From: Hygrocybe punicea
Taxonomy: Eukaryota > Basidiomycota > Agaricomycetes > Agaricales > Hygrophoraceae
Assembly (NCBI GenBank): GCA_963556145.1
Contig: OY744466.1
Location: forward strand, 4,154,001 to 4,218,000
Length of the DNA: 64,000 nucleotides
Direction of reading: 5' to 3'
The notes below the pieces were generated by a model that worked only from the letters and a program-made list of their open reading frames with translations, made no database searches and was not told the origin of the DNA. Shown piece after piece: positions 21,985 through 32,266 of this stretch (within the stretch, counting starts at the first letter, position 1; each line of letters opens with the position of its first letter). Both the position numbers and the translations under genes were made by a program.

Positions 21985-22801
21985 TTACAGCTGTTTGTAT
22001 AAATGATGGCACTTTTTGAAAAATTTCCAATCAATTGAATAATATGGACTTAGAGAAATTTTCTGTGCTCTATCTTGTATCTCATGAAATACTGCATGGA
22101 TTGACATGATTACAGAGGGAAAGTTGTACTATTTTCTAAGGTCTATCAGCTCCTGTAATTACATTTGGACTATATTTAGTGTATGATGAGTGGTGGATGA
22201 AATAAAGAGGTAAAGTAGTATTTTTGACACCCAATATGATATTGTAAAATTATGGCATCAAAAGAGCTCCTATGAACAAGATTGTAGGGAGAAAATTGTT
22301 CAGTTTTCAAGGGCTATCAGCTCATATACCATATTTTTCTTCATTTGTGTCCTTTGAGTCAAATATTACTCTGTATTCTATTTGTATGTATTGGGCTTGA
22401 AATATCACATGAATTATAATTATGGGATCAAAGAATGAAAATGAAGAAAAATATGGTATATGAGCTAATAGCCCTTGAAAACTGAACAATTTTCTCCCTA
22501 CAATCTTGTTCATAGGAGCTCTTTTGATGCCATAATTTTACAATATCATATTGGGTGTCAAAAATACTACTTTACCTCTTTATTTCATCCACCACTCATC
22601 ATACACTAAATATAGTCCAAATGTAATTACAGGAGCTGATAGACCTTAGAAAATAGTACAACTTTCCCTCTGTAATCATGTCAATCCATGCAGTATTTCA
22701 TGAGATACAAGATAGAGCACAGAAAATTTCTCTAAGTCCATATTATTCAATTGATTGGAAATTTTTCAAAAAGTGCCATCATTTATACAAATGGCTGTAA
22801 T
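21985..22801. repeat. Giant hairpin at the Helitron 3' end
   Basis: An almost perfect inverted repeat: left arm about 21985-22360, right arm about 22430-22801, spacer about 65 bp. Landmarks: TTTGTATAAATGATGGCAC on the left pairs with GTGCCATCATTTATACAAA on the right, and GCTCATATACCATATTTTTC pairs with its complement near the centre. The left arm alone matches 48000-48370 of Helitron copy 2. Confidence 0.93.
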
Positions 22802-23350
22802 TGAAGTAAGAATAGTTGTTGTGTGGAGAGGACAAGGATATGCCATGCAAAGCAACAGCCCTCTAGCACAAGTACAAGAAGGTATCTATGAGTTTCATAA
22901 TTGGACAAAATTCCACAGGTGCTGCCATCATTTATGAAAACAGCTGTAATATATTGATTTTCATCACAATACCTCAGAAATTAAGCCCTCTTGTAGTTGG
23001 TATCTTCTGTAAGAAGATCACTCTACAATGTATGAAATTCATGATTTTTTTGATGGGAAAAGGATGTGTACTATTTCAAAATCCATGTTTATTGATATCT
23101 ACCTGTACTGGTATATAAGGGCCTATGGCAACCCCTCTTCTATTTTGTAGATCTTGTGTATAATCACATACTACTACTAGTATTTATTTTCTGTATTCTG
23201 AGGGACTTGGATATGCCATGCTCACCCTCTAGCACCAGTATAATGACAAGCATGGATCCCCGGTTTGAGTTATGGGTTATGACAGTGATGCTTTGCAAAC
23301 CAACTGCCTTGCTTATTATAGATGTATGTCCTGTAGATATTAATTAAAAT
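22802..23350. other. AT-rich tail with repeated Helitron-end fragments
   Basis: Holds two further copies of the block GATATGCCATGC ... CCCTCTAGCAC (near 22838-22870 and 23208-23240) and another partial copy of the hairpin start (TGCCATCATTTATGAAAACA at about 22922). No coding region seen. Confidence 0.5.
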
Positions 23351-24419
23351 TAAATAATTAATGGAGGAGGGGTGGATGGAATACGTCCCAAGCAGGAGGT
23401 GAGAGTCATCAATATTTTACTCTTCTCAGTCACTGCACTCCTGTCACAGTTGCCACGATGATTCGGAGCCCCAAATTGCTGCCGTTCCACAATTTGAATG
23501 TTCTTCTTGTACAAAAACAGCCACCGACATCCCTACGACATAGACTATGACAATCAACTAATGTCTACCTACACCGCCGTTTGGCTCACAGCGTCCCTGG
23601 GACCTAAAAAAGGCAGCACTAGAAATAGATGATATTTATTTCTGATCCCGCTGCAAACCCAATCTAAATTCGGCAATGGATAGAAGGTGATGAAAATGAC
23701 ATTGTATTCATGGTCATCACAGACCGACTTCTTTACTTATATAATTTTGATCAAATGTAAGTATGGCCCAGCGCCAAATCTTGGGCTGGACCGATCACTG
23801 ACAGCTCAATGTCGGGTCAACATCGATTCCATGTATATTTGATGTCACGGAAGGACTTAGCGAAAATTGTGGAACTTGGCGAAACAAGGTGATATATTCA
23901 AACTCCACCACAACTCCGAGCCCAAATTTTGAACCTTCGCCATGTTCAACTTATTCTCAACCACGTCGTCTCTCTCTGCCATTCCTCTACACTACCAGGA
24001 TAAAGAATGGCAAGTACATCCCCTTTTACTATTTTCCTTTACTCTTCTACACTGATTGACTTCTTTTAACACAGACGATGATGGGCTGAGTGCCGCCAGA
24101 GCAGGAGGAGATTTGGTGTAGCTGGCCTGTATAGTACCAGAAATTGTGCAATAATCACATTTCCTGATTTGGTGGTCTATAAAGCTCTATATCAAATCTA
24201 CATAGAACTTTCACGTTGATGCCATGTGGCAAACCCTGGATATCGGACAGACGCTGCCTTTTTTGTATGGCAGCATGGCTGGATCTGGCCCGCCTCAGCC
24301 TCTCAGGTCACATGGCTGATTTGGGATGACCAATCGAACACCAGTGTACCGTTTTGCTCTTTCCACACCCCAGTACCTGCTTTCCTTGTCTCACTGGCCA
24401 GGAACTGGATAAGGTGGAC
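23351..24419. other. No feature recognised
   Basis: I find no convincing gene, repeat or RNA in this stretch. Short ORFs here have no family resemblance that I know. It may include the 3' end of the minus-strand gene that follows. Confidence 0.4.
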
Positions 24420-25236
24420 TAAAAGATGATGTGAGTCACGAAAACACACCTTCGGAGGCCTTGGAGCACACGGCTTGCTCTTGAATTGACCTTCACAGTT
24501 TAGCCCGCCACAGCGCTTGCAGTGTTGCCCACGCTGTTTGGAGATATGAATAGGCTCATCAAGATCGATGCCGTTGTCATGACCCCAAGTGTTTTTGGGT
24601 GTAATGTCATGGGTTTACCATCGGACCACGGACTTAAATATTTAAGTGCAAGACTATGAATGCACACCTACACTCATTAGTACCCATTTTACGCATTTCC
24701 ATATTATGCATGCTAGTGAACGGACATAAATAGCATATATGCTTACCTTCATATCAATTATCATGACTTCACTAGCAATGCCCAGACCTAGCCATTCATG
24801 TATAGTGTACAGAGGCACATCCCCCACTCATTAGTATTTATTATATATTTCTCTGCATTGTGCGCGCAAGGAGACAAGCACAACTAGTACTCTTACCTAT
24901 ATTAGCAGTAATGGATTGATTACAAATCATGTTTACTTGTATTGATAAAAAGCGGCTCAACTAGATAATGGGAAGTGAATAGATAAGATGTGAACAAGAG
25001 GATGATAAGATAAGGATAAGATAGGATGCATCAGAGAGTGATTGATAGTTTGCTTACATAAAGACAATGGAGAACTATTGTTCTGAACAGTTCATTGTTC
25101 TAAACAGTCCAAAAGGAGATAGAAGCTCACTCAGCCCATTGATCACAGCCTCTTTGATGCCATCCATTGTTCTCATGACTCAGTCCCATTGTTCTCACTT
25201 TCCTATTGTTCTCAGTCCCCCATTGTCCCCCAACAG

Positions 25237-25244
25237 TATAAATA
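25237..25244 (+). promoter_or_regulatory. TATA box of the solo LTR
   Basis: TATAAATA followed by GGGCCCCC, in the middle of the LTR, the usual place for the U3/R promoter. Confidence 0.55.
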
Positions 25245-25756
25245 GGGCCCCCAAATTCCAGTAGTCAGTAGGATTTCCCCCCTCACCAATAGTAGTCAGT
25301 CTTAGTTGGGTTCACACAGTGTGATCCCTCATTCTATCAGTGCTAGTAGTCACTCATTGTAGTAACTAGTGCTTCAATCCAGTCCAGTTCACTCTCAATC
25401 CAGTTCAGTTCACTCTGATACTATCATTCTCTGAGTTCCCCTTGTCACTAAGGAGAATTCACTCAGTTCACTCAGTTCATTAGTCAGCTTTAGTCAGCTT
25501 TAGTCAGCTAGATATATTTCTAAGGTTAAGGTTTCATCCTAAACAAAACAGAGTATTCAAAAGGTATTAAAGATATCCCTGAACTAGTAGCCAATGTACG
25601 TTTGAAGCTTCGGATTTAAGTCAGATATTATAATATCCAGAGATACTCTTGATTGAATAGGCCCTGTGACCAGAACAATTCATATTAAATTGGTGAATAT
25701 TGTTATCAGTATTCATTAATTCACGTTTTATATTCCAGTAGTGAATATTAGTATCA

Positions 25757-25945
25757 TCAGTACATCACACTTTACAATTGCTGTCTATATCCACTCAAAG
25801 TCTCATTTCTTAATTGAAGAGACCTCATCACTACATTCTGTTGATTCATTCAGTCCATCACACTTTACAATCACTGTCTATATCCACTCAAAGTCTCAAT
25901 TCTTAATTGAAGAGACCTCACTATTACAATCTATTCACCCATAAA
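25757..25945. repeat. Direct duplication of about 95 bp inside the LTR
   Basis: CATCACACTTTACAAT, TGTCTATATCCACTCAAAG and TTCTTAATTGAAGAGACCTC occur in the same order twice, about 95 bp apart, with few differences. Confidence 0.85.
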
Positions 25946-28900
25946 GTATATATACTTACATCAACCCCTTCTTGATTGGTTATTTAGATATTAGAAACCC
26001 ACGAACAACAAGAAGGTACCTGAACAAAGTCAACTCCGGTACTTCTTGGTGAAACAAACATTCACATAACACCGTGGCTGCATTTTTTCCCTTTGTCAGG
26101 CAGTGACCATGTTGGCTGGTCACCATAGTGGTACTGGACTGCGGACTGGCTGATCGAGTGCCTGCCCAGGAGGGTGGACACCTGCCAACCCAAGACCTCC
26201 TGGATGTTGGTCAGTGTATTCTGTTCAGTCTGTGTGACTTGCCGATGGACTGAAACTGGTTGGGCAGCCAGGGTGGAGGCGTAGGGGAGAAGACGAGCAG
26301 AAGGCAAAAGTAAGTGTTTGATCTCATCATATGTGCCTTGGTTGATACTGATAGTGTTTTTTTCATTGACGTTATCGCCCCAAGCCTTCCAGTAGTTCTT
26401 CAAGTGCTCGGGCAACTTAAAACAGCAAGATGTGAGCATTATCATGCAATTCACATGCAAAGTGTTACCTTGTAGAAAATACCAACCCCATCAGCATGAC
26501 CACTCCAGTGGTTTGCTAACATCCGCCAATCCGGCTGTTTTTTCCCAGAAAAGAGTCCCTGCACGTCTGCTAAGATCAGATTGAAAAGTGATCTCTCAGA
26601 TTTGGTATGAATTGGCAGCACGGCGATGTGCATTCCCTGTCATTTTGCCAGGTATCGGTGATGAATTTTATGATCCCTCGCAAAGTCGGGATTGTAAGGG
26701 TGCATCCCTAGGTTTCGTCAGAAGACCTCAGGTAACGGAAGAATGCCGAAGATTTCTGTGGATTGGACAAAGTTATCTCCATTAACCCATCCCCCAGGTC
26801 CAAATGTTGTTGGAAGGGATATAAAGTGTGGTGAGGTTAAGTCAAGTAAGTGCGATATACGATTTGTCGTCCAAATATCATATGACCCAGCAAAGGGAAC
26901 GCCTGTACGGTTCAACATGCCCACCTTGCATCAAGTTGGATCTGTATCAGTAACGTTGTTGCGATAGTTATTTGGAAGTATTGACTCACTTTTAGATTAT
27001 GGTAGAGGCAGTAATCATGAAGTAATTCAAGAGCAAACTCGGGCGCTGCATTGAAAGCTCTGAACCACTGGATAATGTTTTGGTGAATCCCACCTTCAAT
27101 GCTGTTTGTTCCTCGGCAACATTTATATCGCATGAGGCCATACTTATCGCAGCTGCAGGTCATGTACAGTTGGATTCCTGGAGGGTCAGAATAATATCCG
27201 CGGCGCACATTCTCGATAACATTTGCTGCAATCCCCCATGCCCTGTCATTGAACAAGGGCAGTCCCATTTTCGAGTCTTTCAAAGGGCCATATGCATGCA
27301 GGGTCTGTGCAACCCGAGGTAAGAGTTCTTCTGGAGGTGGAACCCAGCATCTGACCCGACTCCACAGCCACTTGGGATGACTTCGAAGCATACTCTCCCA
27401 CTTCACACCTTTCGTGGCCAGAAATGTTTCGAGTTTGGCCTTGTCATCAGGGTCAGGAATGAAGAAGGCATTCCAGAGAGCCCGAGCAAAAGGTCGCTGG
27501 AGGCCATGGTGCATTGAGATGGGGAACTGGTTCATCAGGTGCCAAATATCACCTAAAACATGAGAATATAGACGCTCCACACATTCTGTAGCCATCCTAA
27601 TGTTGTTGAGTAGTGCTTCAGCTCGAGCAGAGCTCAATGGATCAGGGGCAGAATTCTCCACAGCCTGGTCTGAGTCCTCAACAGTATCAGTCCTATCATG
27701 CCATGAGTCTGAATAAAAATCATTGTGAGGATCAGATGGTGCTGGAGCACTAATTTCTTCATGATCTTGAAGAAGTACAGGCTGTTGGGGATTTGAATTT
27801 GGATTAGAACCAGCCTGAGAGGGTGTGGGAAGGGATCCTGGTGAGGGTCTGACAGTATGTCTAGTTTGCAAGTGTTTCGCTTTGCAGAGAAGGCTGAAAG
27901 GAGGAGCTGGGAAGTCCATAAGTGGGGTGTCAGTTTTTGATGACAGCAATTCCCCTGGCACAATGTGCCCAGGGACCAGAATGTGTGCTATTGTCACCAA
28001 GACTCGAGTTTTTGTGACATTTATGCCATCATACTTTGCAGGTCAATCAGGGGTAACATGGCCATGTGCAACGACAGTTGTTCGATCAAGGGAAAGAAGT
28101 GAGACAGGCTCTCCTCCAGCTGTTGAATCATTGACAATGTCTCCTGAGGGTGTGGACATTGTGATGAGGCACTGAAAGACATGCCAAGTAGCATATGCAT
28201 CCAGCGCTGCATATTTGATCTGCGCAACACTGAGATTAGCATTGTCCCATGCAGAGCTCACACGTATAGCAGGGTCCTTGGGGAGAAATTGCTGAAGCAC
28301 AGCAGCAACCAAATCTGCAAGAGAAGCACGTCCTGTCGAGACAGCATTTTTGGCCTTCGCAAGAGCACCTAGGTTTAAAGAACCTGCAAATGGTTGGTCC
28401 TTGTCAGAAAATTGACAGTCTCAGAAGAGTCGTGTAAGATCTGCAGAGATGTTCACCCCAACCTTCTTGATACGGGGTGATCGGAGAAATGTTAGCAGTG
28501 CTGATGGGAGTTTTCCTGCTTGCCAATGTGGATGGAGCTACAAAGGGGACATAAGGGCATTGATAGTGAAAAATGACAAAAACATACCGGTAATAGAAAT
28601 ATATCAGAATTTAATGCAATAGATATCAATGCAACTCGTCCTTGAATACCATTACTCTGATCTACAGACCATTCCATATCCATAGCCACATAGAGTTCAC
28701 CACCTGCAGGTATGCTGTCCATAATGCTATTAAGCCAAGTGTTGACTTGAAATGCAGATGACAGCAGTATGACATCTTTCATGGGTAGTATCAAGTGTTT
28801 GAGAGATGAGACATCAGGAACAGGTATGACATTATGTCGTAGGGCAGGGAGAACATTTTCAAGCTCAGCCTTGTCACTTCATACATTGTCTGTGAAAGCA

Positions 28901-31192
28901 ACCTGGACAGGATGATGGCCATAAGTGTCAAGTGATTTCCAAATGGCAGCAATAGCGGGCATAAATTGATGGTGCGCTTTGCTCAGTGTAAGTGTCATTG
29001 AGCGGATTTCCGTGTACTCATTGACAAATGTAAGCAGTCCACCAGCGAAGACAGTTTCGCCATTGACTTTTCCAAGGTGTTTAATAACCTATTCATCCAT
29101 CTCAGGTAAGTTGGGCTCAACAGAACACAATTGATATCACCTTATAACTAGCATCCATCACTAGAATCGATGCTGATAACATTGCCATATGCTGATCAAT
29201 CTTGGGAGCATGAGAGGAGATATATTTCACGTAGAACTCGCGGAAGTAATTTGATGATGGAGTGAACCCCGCATATCCAGCACGGCATCAAAGCCACCAA
29301 ATGGCTTGAATTTTGCAAGGAAGGTGGCAGTTGCAGACTGCAACCGTGCATACACCATCTCAAGGTATTGAAGATGGAGCTGTTCATGATGGTGGATATG
29401 AAATGATCGAATGATTTCAGCAAAAGGGCCTGGACCAATGCCATGCTGGAATGAGGAGCGCATTAGAGCAACGACACGATCAGTGAGGCCACCCTGGAAG
29501 GTGAGATGGTGGGAGAACTGTGCTGATAATGATTGGGGGAGTCCTGCAAGAAGGGCTGGACTCCAGCTTTGATACGTCTTGTTGCACTCCTTGTTGGCGC
29601 AATAATACCGGTACCCGATGATATAGATGCACTGTTCTAGATCAACAATACGGCGTGGTTTCGTAGGCCAACCTTTAAGCCGAAGATTTATAATTTCACC
29701 CTGAATCGATTTACGACCAGAAGACAGACACGATGGGCATGGGATTTTGTTGACAAGCAAATGGGGAAGCCATATGAAATAGCTCAGGCGATAGAATTGT
29801 TGTGGTGTAGGTTGAAATTTACCATCGGCGGCAAAGAAGGCAAACAGAGTGCCATCAACAAATGTCCCTCTGTCATAGCAGGTTGGCTGTTTCGATGGAT
29901 TCTTTCTCATTTCTGCGGTGAGCCTCTCTCGGACATCTGCATAGTCATCACAGAGCCACGTCGGCATCACTGAACGCTCTTTTTTGGGGGACTTGTTGCC
30001 TGGGTCAGGGGCAGAGGCTAACTGCGCTGGTGAAAAGAAATGCTCGTTTTCGTCATCATCTGACACAGGCCTAAATTCATCGGCATCCATAGAGCCACAA
30101 AAGGTAGCTAAACCATCTAGAAGGTATTCAACGTCTCCATCATCACTCTCAAAACCACCTGACATGAAACCTGCACTAGTCAGGAAGGTAATCAGAGGTA
30201 TGGGAGAAGTCACACCGTACCCGAAGAGCCGCCATCTTCGTCGTCTCCTTCCAGCTGTGCACCATCCCCATACAATGCCTGGCTTGATGCTAGAGTGGAG
30301 CACTGTCAGAAACTTGCTATATTACGAGGGAGACAGACTCACCGACTGGATTTGTGTTTCCTGGCGAAAGGTGTGCAAATATACCTAGGTTTGCACAAAT
30401 ATTGATATCTCAATGGAGAGTTGAGAAAGCAGGAGACTCACCGTGTGCGTTAGATAGGCTTGTGGCAGGGTTACCGGCATTTTGTGTTTGTAAAGCCGGG
30501 CCCGCAACATCAAATGCGGCCGACTCTCCTGAGGTATCCAGACCCTCCGTGAGCATCTCGCCCACCTCACTTAAAGCAACAGAGTAAGGTGTGGGTCGTG
30601 ATTCACTCCCCCCATGTATAATAGCACCCGAGGTAGTGTCTAGTAATCCACATGAGAGCAACGCATTGTAAATTGAATTGTCACATACCGGGGATGGGAT
30701 TGTGCTCTGGAGTATCACCGCTCAGTTCCAACATATTGTCCGATGCGTGATCTGCAGGGCCAGATGCCGCAGGTGCAGCTGCAGCTGTAATGTCATCGGT
30801 GACAGCACCCGATATGATTAAACTAGCGGTGACCGCCAAATTGGGACTAGTTCTATTTGAAAACGTCAACACTGTAAGGAAGCAAGTTAATCTCGCAGAC
30901 ACGATGATTCCAGAGTAAAGACTTGCTGCTTTGATGTGCCCTTGACACAACATGGCGCTCCGAGGTTACACTTGTGGTAGGACAATTTTCTTTTGACAAA
31001 GAATGTATACCAAAATCAGGCAGATGAAAACAAAAGATTTGTATGCTGCAACTCACTATCAGAAAGGCGCCTCGGTGGCTGCTCATCTTTTCGCGGTCTC
31101 CCAACATTTTTTGCATCCGGGGCATTTTTCGTGCTGTTTGGGCGGCCTGGGCCTCTTCGAGCAGGCGGAGGAGTTTCGTGACTGGATGGCAT

Positions 31193-31572
31193 ACTTTCGA
31201 CAGCCAGATCTTCTTCAAGGGCAAAGGCTACGAAGCAGCAGAGGGACTCAGAGAGAGATGGCAGTAGGTGCGATGACTAATAATTTTATTGTTTGCACGT
31301 AGTTATATCGAATTCAGACTCAGTTAGATACTAGGTACGCTCCACCTATAGTCAGACTGCCAACCAACTCAGTGGAATGAAAATTGTATGGGTTTTTACA
31401 GGGTTATCAAAATTACGGGTTAGGACATCCAACCGTAAACCAGAAGAAGAAAAAAAGCAAACAGAAAAGAAAAGCTTTCGATCGCCAACTGGTGCAAAGG
31501 AAGTTGTAATAATCTCAGCTCAAGGCGGTGCAGGGTGTTCGACCGCACTGTGGCCACGTGTGGCCAGTTTAG
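31193..31572. other. Region between two minus-strand genes
   Basis: No coding region seen. It should hold the promoter of the exonuclease gene and the 3' untranslated part of the beta-trefoil gene. Confidence 0.45.
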
Positions 31573-32266
31573 CTACACTGGCCAGAAGTCCCATCCATCG
31601 AACACTGCATCCGGTTTTGATGAGTCCTCATGAAAATAGAGTGGCGCCGGAGAGTCTTCAGAATATCGGGACAATCTCTTCTCAGTGTCGTAAAGATAAA
31701 CGCTACAAGAGTAAAGGGAAACAGCTTAAAAGGGCTTGCAGGCGGCCCAAAGTGGGAACGAGTGAGCCGACGTACGCGCAACGTGTGCTGCCAGCGTACA
31801 ATGGACGAATCCACCACATCGACGCGGCCTGTGGTTCACACTGAACAACCGTGAGCGGGACATATTCAAGGTCCAGAGTGTCTGGCATGATCGCAAGATA
31901 CAGTCGGGTGTCGTGGTTCTGAATGGAATACAATTTTTTCTCGGCATCCCACTTCACATCCCACTATTGTAAGAGAATCTGTTGGTCCAGATGATGTGTT
32001 GGGAGATTGACATATTAAGCTTACCAACCGGTTAGGAGTTGGTGTTGAGTATGGGTATCCAAATTCCCTCGCGAAGCCAACAACTATCGAAAGACATGGA
32101 TTCCTGCCGAAACAGGGCGTGGGTACCGAGAATACTCACCTCGCTCGGGCACCGGGAGAGGGGTCAGTGCCTCCATGATGAGCTTGTCGTTGCGCGACAA
32201 TGAGACTTTGGCATTCAAGTTGAAGTAGATCAGGTATGTCCCATCGTCGAGGATAGACATCGCCAA
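31573..32266 (-). CDS. Small beta-trefoil protein, mycocypin-like, intact
   Basis: Four exons on the minus strand: 32266-32140, 32083-32025, 31963-31776 and 31702-31573, joined in phase into 167 codons plus TAG. All three introns are GT-AG with good donors (GTGAGT, GTAAGC, GTACGT). The protein starts MAMSILDDGTYLIYFNLNA; a second Met, two residues on, gives MSILDDGTYL. The pattern of a start with DDGTYL, then WDVKWDAEKKLYSIQNHD, SMWWIRPLY, VYLYDTEKRLSRY and a C-terminal FDGWDFWPV is that of beta-trefoil proteins such as mushroom mycocypins (protease inhibitors) or ricin-B-type lectins; the length favours mycocypins. No signal peptide, so cytoplasmic. It is one of very few intact genes in the window. 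The exact target is unknown. Confidence 0.68.

Larger units (their letters stand above)
5290..22801 (+). mobile_element. Helitron copy 1, degenerate, with nested insertions
   Basis: A rolling-circle DNA transposon whose single large protein should combine a HUH-type Rep nuclease and a Pif1-like helicase. The coding parts lie at about 7270-9699, 14066-15027 and 17306-21344, interrupted by a Tc1/mariner element and an LTR element. The 5' part holds a 24-bp minisatellite, split by hAT element A. The 3' part ends in a very large hairpin (21985-22801). The exact ends (5' TC, 3' CTRR) could not be fixed, so both coordinates are approximate. Several stops and frameshifts make it non-autonomous now. 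Confidence 0.8.
24600..26071 (+). mobile_element. Solo LTR, 1472 bp, inside the exonuclease gene
   Basis: Starts TGTAATG and ends CATAACA (inverted match with one mismatch), and separates GDQPTWSLPDKGKKCSHG (right side, minus strand) from TWGHDNGIDLDEP (left side). It carries a TATA box (25237) and short repeats typical of promoters (TTCACTCAG, TTTAGTCAGC). No matching second LTR or coding region is present, so it is a solo LTR. I do not see a target duplication (TTGGG on the left, CCGTG on the right), so the ends or the history remain uncertain. Confidence 0.62.
24420..31192 (-). pseudogene. AT-hook / zinc ribbon / DDE-like / DEDDy exonuclease protein, decayed
   Basis: Multi-exon minus-strand gene. 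Exon 1 (31192-31057) starts MPSSHETPPPARRGPGRPN and has two AT-hooks (RRGPGRPN, VGRPRKD). Exon 2 (30871-30689) joins in phase. Further on: a zinc ribbon (CPSCLSSGR ... YYCANKECNKTY, about 29730-29590), a conserved helical part (GGLTDRVVALMRSSFQHG), VMDASYK (about 29155) and VQVAFTDN (about 28890), then a complete DEDDy 3'-5' exonuclease: MDMEWSVD (about 28675), GVNISADLTRL (about 28450), YAALDAYATW (about 28200). Later come PLFNDRAWG, RGTNSIEGGIHQNII (about 27100), NRTGVPFAGSYDIW and a C-terminal zinc knuckle (CKRCGGLNCEGQFKSKPC, about 24490). The VMD, TDN and NSIEGG residues look like a DDE triad with the exonuclease between the second D and the E (inference). Decay: TGA codons in TDNV(x)SDK and TRLF(x)DC, a one-base loss near 29272, and an LTR at 24600-26071. 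Confidence 0.75.

Noticed and set aside
22322..22513. Short ORF in the Helitron hairpin
   Set aside because: It sits across the centre of the inverted repeat and is AT-rich chance sequence.
24600..26071. Tandem TTCACTCAG and TTTAGTCAGC motifs as regulatory sites of a host gene
   Set aside because: They lie within an LTR-like sequence with its own TATA box; a host role is not supported.
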